Positions 1 to 6,520 of a stretch of DNA of 9,707 nt are shown here, in pieces. The notes beneath the pieces are model-generated. The model did not search any database, was not told where the DNA came from, and saw only the letters and a list, made by a program, of their open reading frames with translations. Made by a program: the position numbers and the translations under genes. How positions within the stretch are numbered: position 1 is the first letter of the stretch; each line of letters begins with the position of its first letter. The stretch comes from JBBDSH01 sp040905045 (GTDB lineage Bacteria > Pseudomonadota > Gammaproteobacteria > Eutrophobiales > Eutrophobiaceae), in NCBI GenBank assembly GCA_040905045.1, contig JBBDSH010000027.1, positions 1-9,707 on the forward strand. The letters are read 5' to 3'.

Positions 1-1145
1 ATGCCGCCGTGGTACTGGGCGGCGAGGATGGTTGGGAAGTCAGCTACGGCGGCTTTATCAACTTGTTCTACAATCAGCATGACTTCGAATATTTCGGCGG
101 GGGTAGCGAGGACAGCTCCCACCTGAACGAAGGTCTGCTGCCCAACTTCCATACCATGACGGTGAAGACACCGGAAGTGAACGGCCTCAAGGGAACCGGC
201 CAGATCACCTTCGCGGTGGATTCGTCCTCGAACAAGGACGGCCGCCTGAACAAGGCCGGCGTCTTCAATACCGGTTCCACGATCGACATGCGTGAAGTCT
301 TCTTCAATGTCGAGGGCGATTTCGGCACCATCAGCGCCGGCCGCACCCTGTCCCTGTTCCAGCGCCAGGCCATTCTCAAGGACATGACCCTGTTCGGCAT
401 GGGCGCTATGGGCGGTCCCGACGGCGGCGGCACCTCCCTGGGCCGCATCGGCTTCGGTTATGTCTATCCGGACTTCCGCACCCGCTTCACCTACAAGACG
501 CCGGACATCAACGGCTTCAATCTGGAAGTGGGTATCTTCGATCCCCAGGAACCGCTAGGCGCGGCCCCCATGTGGGAAACGGATACGCCGCAGTTCCAGG
601 CCGAGGCTACTTACACCACGCCGTTCGAAGGCGGCAGCTTCAATGTCTGGGCCGGCCTGCTCTGGCAGGAACAGACCATGATGGCGCTTAACTCCGACGT
701 GGAGTCTTTCGGTTACAATGTCGGCGCCGATGTCAGCTTCCAGGGTTTTAACGTGGTCGGCAGCTTCTACGACGGCGAGGCGTTGGGCAGCGTACTGTTC
801 AATCTGGGTGGCGGCGACGGCTTCGTCTGCGGTGCCATCGGTTGTGCCGAAGCCGACAACCAGGGCTACTACGTCCAGGGTAGCTACACCTTCAACGGCA
901 AGACCAAGCTGGGTGTCAGCTACGGCGCCTCGCGTCAGGACGCCGTTAACAACACCACGCTGGCGGCCATCGGTGCGCCACTCAACAGCAGTGGTGGTCA
1001 GCGTAACCGCCTGTTCACTGTCGGTGTCTACCACGACGTCACGTCCTGGCTGAAGGTGATTGCCGAGTATAATGACTACGACAGCACCTTCTTCGGTATT
1101 CAAGATGCCAAGGGCTTTTCGGTCGGCGGCTTCCTGCTCTGGTAA
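1..1145 (+). CDS. Outer-membrane porin, 5' end outside the window
   Basis: This is a general porin-type beta-barrel that would let small solutes cross the outer membrane. The reading frame is open through the left edge (codons at 3-8 read Ala-Ala), so the start and most of the signal peptide lie upstream; a GTG at 9 is probably not the real start. The mature part looks to begin around GGEDGWEVSYGGFINLFYN, a typical first strand. It then shows alternating aromatic/polar strands, Gly- and Asn-rich turns, the segments GLLPNFHTMTVKTPEVNGL and IDMREVFFNVEGDFGTISAGRT seen in proteobacterial porins, and a last strand ending in Phe-Leu-Leu-Trp, the aromatic C-terminus used for barrel assembly. Two Cys (FVCGAIGCAE) sit close together in a likely loop and could form a disulphide. 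About 380 residues are visible. The substrate cannot be told. A terminator follows directly. Confidence 0.85.
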   Translation, partial: AAVVLGGEDGWEVSYGGFINLFYNQHDFEYFGGGSEDSSHLNEGLLPNFHTMTVKTPEVNGLKGTGQITFAVDSSSNKDGRLNKAGVFNTGSTIDMREVFFNVEGDFGTISAGRTLSLFQRQAILKDMTLFGMGAMGGPDGGGTSLGRIGFGYVYPDFRTRFTYKTPDINGFNLEVGIFDPQEPLGAAPMWETDTPQFQAEATYTTPFEGGSFNVWAGLLWQEQTMMALNSDVESFGYNVGADVSFQGFNVVGSFYDGEALGSVLFNLGGGDGFVCGAIGCAEADNQGYYVQGSYTFNGKTKLGVSYGASRQDAVNNTTLAAIGAPLNSSGGQRNRLFTVGVYHDVTSWLKVIAEYNDYDSTFFGIQDAKGFSVGGFLLW

Positions 1146-1190
1146 GAAGTCGTGACAGGATAATAACAAGAGTCGCGGTACTCTGATTGA

Positions 1191-1219
1191 AAGGCGCACC
1201 GGAAGGTGCGCCTTTTTTT
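1191..1219 (+). terminator. Rho-independent terminator after the porin gene
   Basis: A perfect 10-bp stem (AAGGCGCACC at 1191-1200 with GGTGCGCCTT at 1205-1214) closes a GGAA tetraloop and runs into seven T (1213-1219). It lies 46 bases after the porin stop codon and should end that transcript before the next gene. Confidence 0.93.
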
Positions 1220-1251
1220 ATGTCTGTTCGAGTCTCATAGCGGTTTTGTTG

Positions 1252-1257
1252 TACAAT
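1252..1257 (+). promoter_or_regulatory. Possible -10 box for the SHOCT-like protein gene
   Basis: TACAAT at 1252-1257 matches the sigma-70 -10 consensus at five of six bases and lies between the porin terminator and the ATG at 1322. No good -35 box is seen 16-18 bases upstream, so this is only a candidate. A new promoter is needed here because the strong terminator isolates the downstream gene. Confidence 0.3.
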
Positions 1258-1321
1258 GACGGAACGGATCCTGCCCGGTTCGTTCAAACAGACAGCTACT
1301 CATTCCCAACGTGTGAAAATC

Positions 1322-2125
1322 ATGACTGCATTGAAATCGTTCCTGAACCCTGGATTGTTACTCATACTCGCCTCGGTCCTGTCGCAGCCGGCACTGGCTG
1401 ACGAGGTCCTCTGGAAATCCGGCAAGAACCTCTACATCAAGCTCACTGAACAGGATGAGACCGCGTCCGGCGAGCGGCCGAAGCCCAACGATCACCCGGT
1501 GGAGCTGGATCGCAATCAGGTAACCAACGCACTCAGGTTGATGCAGATCTGGAACGAGAACTACATCCGTACCAATGAGGCGATTACGGTTTTCTCCACA
1601 CAGCAGGCGCGTCTGCTCGGTGAATATATCGCCACCGGACTGCGCCAGGCCGGCCCGGACCAGGATATTGTCTTTGCCCTGGTCAAGAAGGAACGGGGTT
1701 TTCTCTCCATCGAAACCCGGGAATACCTGGCCGGACGGGCGTTTTACGTGGACGGCCGGTTGAATATCATCATCGGTGACTACGCCAAGCCGGCGGATCG
1801 CTTCAAGGAACGCATGGTCCAGAGCCATGGCGGCGGCGATGAGGTCCAGTATTATTTCACCCACGGCAAGCGGTCCAAGTCCTCCGGTTTCGATGAACGC
1901 GTCATCGGCAAAGACGGCATTGAGACCCATCAGGGCAGGAGTGACTGGTATCGGATCGACGTGGANNNNNNNNNNNNNNNNNNNNNNNNNNNNNNNNNNN
2001 NNNNNNNNNNNNNNNNNNNNNNNNNNNNNNNNNNNNNNNNNNNNNNNNNNNNNNNNNNNNNNNNNGGATTGATTACGGAACAGGAGTACGGTCAAAGGCG
2101 TAGCGCCATCCTTGATGAGCTTTGA
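1322..2125 (+). CDS. Secreted protein of unknown function with a C-terminal SHOCT-like motif, interrupted by an assembly gap
   Basis: I do not recognise the main domain. From the ATG at 1322 the protein starts with a clear Sec signal peptide: Lys5, a hydrophobic run at residues 11-21, then Gln-Pro-Ala-Leu-Ala and a likely cut after residue 26. An in-frame start at 1256 would add 22 residues ahead of this signal and is less likely. The exported part (about residues 27-214) is mixed alpha/beta, has no Cys and no further membrane segment. After the N run the last residues, GLITEQEYGQRRSAILDEL, look like a SHOCT motif (short C-terminal helical hairpin: Gly-Leu-Ile-Thr, then an acidic/basic helix), a small element found at the end of many unrelated bacterial proteins. 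The reading frame agrees on both sides of the gap at its nominal length, but the true gap length is unknown. No strong ribosome site is seen before 1322. Confidence 0.7.
   Translation: MTALKSFLNPGLLLILASVLSQPALADEVLWKSGKNLYIKLTEQDETASGERPKPNDHPVELDRNQVTNALRLMQIWNENYIRTNEAITVFSTQQARLLGEYIATGLRQAGPDQDIVFALVKKERGFLSIETREYLAGRAFYVDGRLNIIIGDYAKPADRFKERMVQSHGGGDEVQYYFTHGKRSKSSGFDERVIGKDGIETHQGRSDWYRIDVXXXXXXXXXXXXXXXXXXXXXXXXXXXXXXXXXXGLITEQEYGQRRSAILDEL
1966..2065. other. Assembly gap, 100 N
   Basis: Exactly 100 undetermined bases, probably a scaffold placeholder rather than a measured length. It removes an unknown number of residues between the exported domain and the SHOCT-like end of the surrounding gene. 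Confidence 0.97.
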
Positions 2126-2230
2126 GATTGCCCGGGGTCCGGATATGTCTTACGGATTCCGCTGTACCTGTGTTTACCATAATGGAGCAAGGCCAGGGAC
2201 AGGGTGTTTCCGCTCCCCTCGGCAGCAAAG

Positions 2231-3184
2231 ATGAGAACCCTGTATCCGGAAATCGAGCCGTATAACAAAGACGCGATCGCCGTCGATGCGGTGCATGACG
2301 TCTATATGGAAGAGTGCGGTAATCCCGACGGCATTCCGGTTCTGTTTCTCCACGGCGGGCCCGGTTCCGGCTCCAATGAGAACCACCGGCGCTATTTCAA
2401 CCCGGACAAATACCGCATCGTCCTGTTCGATCAGCGGGGCTGTAACCGATCCGTGCCCCGGGGCGAGACCCGCAACAATACCACGCAGGATTTACTCGCG
2501 GATATCGAAGTTATTCGCGAACGTCTGCAGATCGAACAGTGGCTGGTTTTCGGCGGTTCCTGGGGCTCCACACTGGGCCTTTTATACGCCCAGGCCCATC
2601 CGGGCCGGATCCTGGGCCTGATTCTCAGAGGCAGCTTCCTGGCCCGACAGGCGGATCTGGACTGGTTTGTAAAATTCGGCGCCAATCGTGTTTTTCCCGA
2701 TGCCTGGGAGGAGTTCATCCGGCCCATACCGGAGGACGAGCGGGATAACCTCATCGAGGCCTACCACCGGCGCGTGCACGGCGGCGACGCGGAAGAACAA
2801 CTGGCGGCGGCGCGCCGCTGGGCGACCTGGGCCGGCAAAGTGGTCACCTGGACCCTGCCGGTATATGAACCCGGTGAAGAGGATACTGCAAAAATGATCC
2901 ACGAGGTGGCCATTGAGACTCATTACGCAAAGAACCGCTACTTCGTCGAGGAAAACCACATTCTGGACAATATGAACCGCATCCCCGAGGTGCCGGTGCG
3001 GCTGATTCACGGCCGCCGCGACATACTTTGTCCCTTGACCAGTTCCTGGCTGCTGCACCGGGCGCTGCCGCAATCCACATTGAACATCGTCCGCGAGGGC
3101 GGCCATCTGGCTGGCGAACCGCCCATGATCGATGCCCTGGTCTCCGCCACTGATGCAATGGCAGCAAAGCTTAGTGAGGCGTGA
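2231..3184 (+). CDS. pip: Prolyl aminopeptidase (proline iminopeptidase), alpha/beta hydrolase
   Basis: Peptidase family S33 enzyme that removes N-terminal proline from peptides, expected in the cytoplasm. The 317-residue length fits the family. Visible landmarks from the ATG at 2231: the family's N-terminal LYPEIEPY (4-11), the oxyanion-hole HGGPG (41-45), FDQRGCNRS (66-74), where most members have GCGRS, the nucleophile elbow GGSWGS with Ser110, a helical cap at about 140-240 rich in Trp and charged residues, Asp264 in HGRRDILCP, and His292 in EGGHLAGE. These give a complete Ser-Asp-His triad. An upstream in-frame GTG at 2204 would add nine residues; the ATG is chosen because the conserved N-terminus begins right after it, although its ribosome site is weak. 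The stop codon (3182-3184) lies inside a heptad repeat array. There is no operon partner; the upstream gene ends 105 bases earlier. Specificity for proline is by family only. Confidence 0.9.
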   Translation: MRTLYPEIEPYNKDAIAVDAVHDVYMEECGNPDGIPVLFLHGGPGSGSNENHRRYFNPDKYRIVLFDQRGCNRSVPRGETRNNTTQDLLADIEVIRERLQIEQWLVFGGSWGSTLGLLYAQAHPGRILGLILRGSFLARQADLDWFVKFGANRVFPDAWEEFIRPIPEDERDNLIEAYHRRVHGGDAEEQLAAARRWATWAGKVVTWTLPVYEPGEEDTAKMIHEVAIETHYAKNRYFVEENHILDNMNRIPEVPVRLIHGRRDILCPLTSSWLLHRALPQSTLNIVREGGHLAGEPPMIDALVSATDAMAAKLSEA

Positions 3185-3207
3185 GGGGTCAGGAGTAAGG
3201 TGTAAAG
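3173..3207 (+). repeat. Heptad array A (five 7-base units, NGTRAGG type)
   Basis: Five tandem units AGTGAGG, CGTGAGG, GGTCAGG, AGTAAGG and TGTAAAG. The first two encode the last residues and the TGA stop codon of the peptidase gene. It is the same sequence family as arrays B, C and D. Confidence 0.8.
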
Positions 3208-3226
3208 ACCATTCTTTTATTATATT

Positions 3227-3247
3227 CCTCACTCCTTACTCCTTATT
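3227..3247 (-). repeat. Heptad array B (three units, inverted)
   Basis: Three units read on the minus strand: AATAAGG, AGTAAGG and AGTGAGG. It is inverted relative to array A, 19 bases away; AGGAGTAAGG (3191-3200) pairs perfectly with CCTTACTCCT (3234-3243). The resulting hairpin after the peptidase gene could act as a terminator or processing site. Confidence 0.75.
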
Positions 3248-3284
3248 TCTGATCTTGAGGATACTGACCGAAGAAATGTATCGA

Positions 3285-3337
3285 CTGGATTCCAGTACTG
3301 GATCGGGGTCCAACACAGGCTCCCGCAGGAATGACGG
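3285..3337. repeat. REP-like remnant
   Basis: The palindrome CTGGATTCCAG (3285-3295) and, 32 bases on, GGAATGACGG (3328-3337) resemble the two ends of the widespread REP-type element that begins CTGGATTCC and ends GGAATGACGG. The usual internal hairpin is degraded here. It lies between heptad arrays B and C in the non-coding stretch ahead of folP (3185-3409), in which I see no gene. Confidence 0.4.
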
Positions 3338-3342
3338 CTATG

Positions 3343-3377
3343 TTTTACTTCTCACACCTCACTTCTTACTCCTCACT
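3343..3377 (-). repeat. Heptad array C (five units, inverted)
   Basis: Five tandem units read on the plus strand as TTTTACT, TCTCACA, CCTCACT, TCTTACT and CCTCACT, that is, NGTRAGG-type units on the minus strand. The array is 35 bases long, the same as arrays A and D, and ends 32 bases before the folP start. Confidence 0.78.
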
Positions 3378-3409
3378 ATGATGCAGTTAAACCGGAAGCG
3401 GTGCTCGAT

Positions 3410-4237
3410 ATGAATATCATTGATTCGGATAAGCCCCTGATCATGGGCATACTGAACGTGACGTCGGACAGTTTTTCCGACGGTGGCCTGTTTCTGGCGC
3501 CCGATGTTGCCGTCGAGCATGCCCTGCGGATGATCGCGGATGGGGCGGATATTATCGACATCGGCGGCGAGTCGACACGCCCCGGTTCGGAACGCGTCCC
3601 GGCGGAGGAACAGAAGCAACGCATCCTGCCCGTGCTCGACCTGCTCAAGGATCAGCTGCCGGACAACATTCTTGTCAGTGTTGACACCACTCTGGCGGAA
3701 GTTGCCGAAGCGGCCGTGGGTGCGGGTGCAACCATGCTCAACGATATCTCCGCAGGCCGTGATGACGAAGGGATCTTTGCGGTTGCCGTCAAAAAGAATA
3801 TTCCCATTGTGCTCATGCACATGCAGGGAACACCCGCGACCATGCAGGAAAATCCGCAGTATGACAATGTCGTGATGGAAGTCCGTGATTTCCTGCTGGA
3901 GAGGGCGCAGACCGCCGAGCAGGCAGGCGTCAAACGGGAAAACATTATCCTCGATCCCGGTATCGGTTTCGGCAAGACGCGCCGGCATAACCTGCAGTTG
4001 CTGGCGGGGCTGGGGGATATTGTCGAGTGCGGTTACCCGGTGCTGCTGGGTACCAGCCGCAAGCGTTTCATGGGCGCCATCTGCGACATGGAAGAATTTG
4101 ATGAACTGGTGGGGGCCACGTGTGCGACAACGGCACTGGGTGTGCGGGCCGGTGTAAAGATCTTCCGTGTGCACGATGTCCGGCCCAACCGTCAGGCCGC
4201 CGATGTCTCCTGGGCAGTAAAGGCCAGTGAGGTGTAA
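3410..4237 (+). CDS. folP: Dihydropteroate synthase
   Basis: Joins 6-hydroxymethyl-7,8-dihydropterin diphosphate to p-aminobenzoate to give dihydropteroate in folate synthesis; this is the sulphonamide target. The 275 residues form a TIM barrel with all family landmarks: GILNVTSDSFSDGG (13-26), GADIIDIGGESTRPG (45-59), SVDT (90-93), Asn111-Asp112, DPGIGFGK (182-189), GTSRKRF (214-220) and HDVR (255-258). The one oddity is Ser19, where nearly all members have Pro (NVTPDSFSDGG). The ATG at 3410 is preferred, with GGAAG 11 bases upstream; an in-frame GTG at 3401 would add MLD but leaves only two bases after GGAAG. The gene stands alone, not beside ftsH or glmM as in many gammaproteobacteria, and lies between inverted heptad arrays, the second of which supplies its TAA stop. 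It may be the only folP or an extra copy; this cannot be told here. Confidence 0.95.
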   Translation: MNIIDSDKPLIMGILNVTSDSFSDGGLFLAPDVAVEHALRMIADGADIIDIGGESTRPGSERVPAEEQKQRILPVLDLLKDQLPDNILVSVDTTLAEVAEAAVGAGATMLNDISAGRDDEGIFAVAVKKNIPIVLMHMQGTPATMQENPQYDNVVMEVRDFLLERAQTAEQAGVKRENIILDPGIGFGKTRRHNLQLLAGLGDIVECGYPVLLGTSRKRFMGAICDMEEFDELVGATCATTALGVRAGVKIFRVHDVRPNRQAADVSWAVKASEV

Positions 4238-4260
4238 GGAGTGAGGTGTAAGGCGTAAAT
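4226..4260 (+). repeat. Heptad array D (five units)
   Basis: Five tandem units AGTGAGG, TGTAAGG, AGTGAGG, TGTAAGG and CGTAAAT. The first two encode the C-terminal Ser-Glu-Val and the TAA stop (4235-4237) of folP. It is the same length and design as array A, which ends the peptidase gene, and is inverted relative to array C upstream of folP. Confidence 0.8.
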
Positions 4261-4295
4261 GCGCCGTCATTCTGGCACACTAAAATCCAGTAAAT

Positions 4296-4385
4296 GTAGG
4301 GTGGGTTGAGCAGAGCGAAACCCACCGATTGCGAATAACCAGCGATCCCTGGTGGGTTTCGCAAACAACGCTCAACCCACCCTAC
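4296..4385. repeat. 90-bp inverted repeat (MITE/REP-like) between folP and pqqE
   Basis: A perfect 16-bp outer stem (GTAGGGTGGGTTGAGC at 4296-4311 with its complement at 4370-4385) and a perfect 12-bp inner stem (GCGAAACCCACC at 4315-4326 with 4351-4362) surround a 24-base loop. The GTAGGGTGGGTTGAG...GCGAAACCCACC form is a familiar dispersed intergenic repeat in many bacterial genomes. Its long hairpin sits between convergent genes and may stop transcription from both sides. Confidence 0.85.
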
Positions 4386-4392
4386 GGTTATT

Positions 4393-5411
4393 TCAAGCTA
4401 CGGTTTCTTCCTTTTCCTCTTCGCTAACCTTCTTCGAGTTCTTCATATTCCGGAACACCAGCGGCTGTTCGACATGGGNNNNNNNNNNNNNNNNNNNNNN
4501 NNNNNNNNNNNNNNNNNNNNNNNNNNNNNNNNNNNNNNNNNNNNNNNNNNNNNNNNNNNNNNNNNNNNNNNNNNNNNNTCGCGCACATTGGGGAATTCCA
4601 GTCCCGGCAGCTGGCCGGCGGCGTGGCAGGGCAGGGCGCTGCCGTCCGGGGCGATGGTCAGGAAAATATTGCCCCAGCCGTTCATGCAGGGCTTGGGACG
4701 GTTTTCAAAATAATCCGGTATCACATAGATGATCTTGCTCTTGCCCTTCATCTTTTGCTGGTATTCCCTGGCCACCTTTTCCGCTTCGGCCAGTTGTTCC
4801 CGCGTCGGCAGCAGTTGATCGATATTGACCCGGGACCAGCCGTAGTACTGGGTGCTGGCCAGTTCCACGTAATCCGCCTCCAGTTCAACGGTCATGTCGA
4901 GGATGTCCCGGATCTGATCGATATTCTTCCGGTGCAGGACGATGTTCAGGACCATGGGGTAGTCGTGCTTTTTCACGGCCCGGGCCATTTCGGTCTTGTG
5001 GGAAAAGCTTTTCGTGCCGGCCAGGTAGTTGTTCAGTTCCTCGTTGCTGGCCTGGAAACTGATCTGGATGTGATCCAGGCCGGCTTCCTTGAAGGCGCGG
5101 ACGCGGTCCTCGTCCATGCCTACGCCGGAGGTGATCAGGTTGGTGTAATACCCCAGGCGCCGCGCCTCGGCGATGAGCTCTTCCAGGTCCTTGCGCACCA
5201 GCGGCTCGCCGCCGGAGAAGCCCAGTTGCGTGGCACCCATCTTGCGAGCCTGCTGCAGGACGCGGAACCAGTCTTCCGTGGACAACTCGTCCTGGTATTT
5301 GGCGATATCCACGGGATTGGAGCAATAGGGGCACTGCAGCGGGCACCTGTAGGTCAGTTCCGCCAGCAGCCAGAGGGGCTTGTTGTGGGCTTTAGGTTCG
5401 GATCCAGCCAT
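4393..5411 (-). CDS. pqqE: PqqA peptide cyclase (radical SAM), interrupted by an assembly gap
   Basis: Radical SAM enzyme that, with PqqD, forms the Glu-Tyr carbon-carbon bond in the PqqA peptide, the first committed step to PQQ. From the ATG at 5411 it shows the radical SAM cysteines Cys23, Cys27 and Cys30 (CPLQCPYC), the SAM-binding GGEP motif and, in the SPASM region, Cys242 (KPCMNGWG) and Cys262 (LPCHAA). The N run (4479-4578) then removes the rest of the SPASM cluster ligands. Beyond it the true end is HVEQPLVFRNMKNS followed by an acidic/Lys tail and a TGA at 4393-4395. That frame differs from the one obtained by reading straight through 100 N, which ends early near 4443. Visible parts total 304 residues against about 380 for the family, so roughly 75 residues are missing. 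The start overlaps the end of pqqD by 20 bases, with AGGCGG six bases before the ATG. Confidence 0.92.
4479..4578. other. Assembly gap, 100 N, inside pqqE
   Basis: Exactly 100 undetermined bases. The coding frames on each side only join if the real missing length leaves remainder 2 on division by 3, and 100 leaves remainder 1. The length is therefore a placeholder, and about 225 bases are expected from the usual PqqE length. Confidence 0.95.
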
Positions 5412-5667
5412 TTTCTACCGCCTTTTCAAGAAATGTCATGACATCATCCGCCAGATCGGCGTCGGGGAACTGTTCGTTCAACTCCGCGATAATGTCGTCT
5501 ATGGTTTTTTGACCGTCACAGCGCCTGAGAATTTCCCCGGCGCTCGGGCTCAGCTTGATCATGCCTTCCGGGTACAACAGGACGTGGCAGTCCTGGGCCT
5601 CTTCCCACTGGAAGCGCAGGCCCGGTGCGATGGCGGGCACAGTTTCTTTATTGACTGTCTCGTTCAT
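5392..5667 (-). CDS. pqqD: PQQ biosynthesis peptide chaperone PqqD
   Basis: A 91-residue protein of the PqqD family (RiPP recognition element). It binds the precursor peptide PqqA and presents it to PqqE in the cytoplasm. Family features are visible: the N-terminal beta strands (PGLRFQWEEAQDCHVLLYPEGMIKLSPSAGEILRRCDG, about residues 15-52), the conserved Leu-Ser-Pro-Ser-Ala-Gly-Glu-Ile-Leu turn into the first helix, then Thr-Ile-Asp-Asp-Ile-Ile and a C-terminal helix ending in Asn-Gly-Trp-Ile. The length is normal (about 90). The ATG overlaps the pqqC stop by four bases (ATGA) and the 3' end overlaps pqqE by 20, so the three genes are translationally coupled. It is a free-standing gene, not fused to pqqC as in some methylotrophs. 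Confidence 0.95.
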   Translation of the reverse strand: MNETVNKETVPAIAPGLRFQWEEAQDCHVLLYPEGMIKLSPSAGEILRRCDGQKTIDDIIAELNEQFPDADLADDVMTFLEKAVENGWIRT

Positions 5668-6398
5668 TCCGGTTTGTCGCAGCAGTAATAGGGCGGCATT
5701 TTTTCAATATAGGCCATCCACATGGCGTCCAGCATGGTCCAGAGGATGTCCAGCTTGAACTGCAAAATGCCCAGGGCCCGTTCCTGCTCCTCACGGGTCT
5801 TGAAGTAATCCAGGGTGATTTCCAGGCCGTGCTGGACATCGCGGCGCGCCTCGCTGAGTCGTTTGCGGAAATAGCCGTAACCCTTTTCGTCGATCCAGGG
5901 ATACACATCCGGCCAGCTGTCCAGGCGCTTTTGATGAATATTGGGTGCGAACAGTTCCGTCAGCGAGGAGCAGGCCGCTTCCTGCCAGGTGGCGCCGCGG
6001 GCGAAGTTGTAATAGGCGTCGATGGCGAAGCGCACGCCGGGCAGTACGTGCTGTTCGGAGATCAGTTCCTCCCGCGTCAGGCCGACGGCTTCGCCCAGCT
6101 GCAGCCAGGCCTCAATACCGCCGTCCTCGCCCTCCAGGCCGTCGTGATCGATAATGCGTTGCACCCACTGCCGCCGTACATCGCGATCGCGGCAATTGGC
6201 CATGATGGCGGCGTCCTTGACCGGGATGGTGGTCTGATAATAGAAACGGTTGGCGACCCAGCCCTGGATGGCCTCCTTGTCCAGCTCACCGCTGTTCATG
6301 CGCACATGAAAGGGATGGTGGATGTGGTAATACACTTCCCGGGCGCGGAGTTGCTGTTCGAACTCCTCGCGGCTCCAGGGCCGGTTCTGTTCATTCAT
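5664..6398 (-). CDS. pqqC: Pyrroloquinoline-quinone synthase PqqC
   Basis: Cofactor-free oxidase that carries out the last step of PQQ synthesis, ring closure and eight-electron oxidation of AHQQ with O2. With the ATG at 6398 it has 244 residues, the usual size. The all-helical fold and active-site segments of the family are plain: YHIHHPFHVRMNSGEL near residues 21-36, the Trp-Val-Ala-Asn-Arg-Phe-Tyr-Tyr-Gln-Thr segment, ANCRDRDVRRQWVQRIIDHDG, and PNIHQKRLDSWPDVYPWIDEKGY split over the next helices, with the His, Arg, Tyr and Lys residues used to hold the substrate. The open frame extends to 6512, but those 38 extra residues do not fit the family. A GTG at 6404, ten bases after a GGAG, is a possible alternative start. 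It is the first visible gene of the pqq operon; pqqA and pqqB, often found just upstream, are absent. Confidence 0.94.
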   Translation of the reverse strand: MNEQNRPWSREEFEQQLRAREVYYHIHHPFHVRMNSGELDKEAIQGWVANRFYYQTTIPVKDAAIMANCRDRDVRRQWVQRIIDHDGLEGEDGGIEAWLQLGEAVGLTREELISEQHVLPGVRFAIDAYYNFARGATWQEAACSSLTELFAPNIHQKRLDSWPDVYPWIDEKGYGYFRKRLSEARRDVQHGLEITLDYFKTREEQERALGILQFKLDILWTMLDAMWMAYIEKMPPYYCCDKPE

Positions 6399-6520
6399 GC
6401 CCACGTTGTCTTCGCTCCTGCAACAGTCTTTTCTATAGCGATAGTCGGGTGTTGTCTCATAAACTATTAAGGTAGTACAGAGCGATTTCCATGCCAGATT
6501 GACCGGTTCCACCGGATTTT

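Noticed and set aside
555..1199. 214-codon ORF on the minus strand of the porin gene
   Set aside because: Antisense shadow of a clear porin coding frame in GC-rich DNA; no family resemblance.
2178..2183. CATAAT as a -10 box for the peptidase gene
   Set aside because: No -35 box at a usable distance, and the match is modest in an ordinary intergenic stretch.
3173..3377. CRISPR array
   Set aside because: The units are 7 bases long with no spacers and change orientation, so this is not a CRISPR.
4443..4478. pqqE C-terminus ending in a TGA just after the gap
   Set aside because: That frame arises only from the nominal 100-N gap; the neighbouring frame gives a PqqE-like end and longer coding sequence.
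4623..5441. 272-codon plus-strand ORF opposite pqqE and pqqD
   Set aside because: Mirror of the pqqE and pqqD frames; its sequence shows no domain and the opposite strand is plainly the coding one.
5829..6470. 213-codon plus-strand ORF opposite pqqC
   Set aside because: Antisense shadow of pqqC; no motif of its own.
6457..6492. 11-codon minus-strand ORF with a Glu-x3-Tyr core as pqqA
   Set aside because: It is too short, has no leader part and no clear ribosome site, and a chance Glu-x3-Tyr is common. Kept only as a finding, not as a gene.
6399..6512. N-terminal extension of PqqC by 38 residues
   Set aside because: The extension does not resemble PqqC proteins, which are about 235-250 residues, and the normal N-terminus starts at the ATG at 6398.
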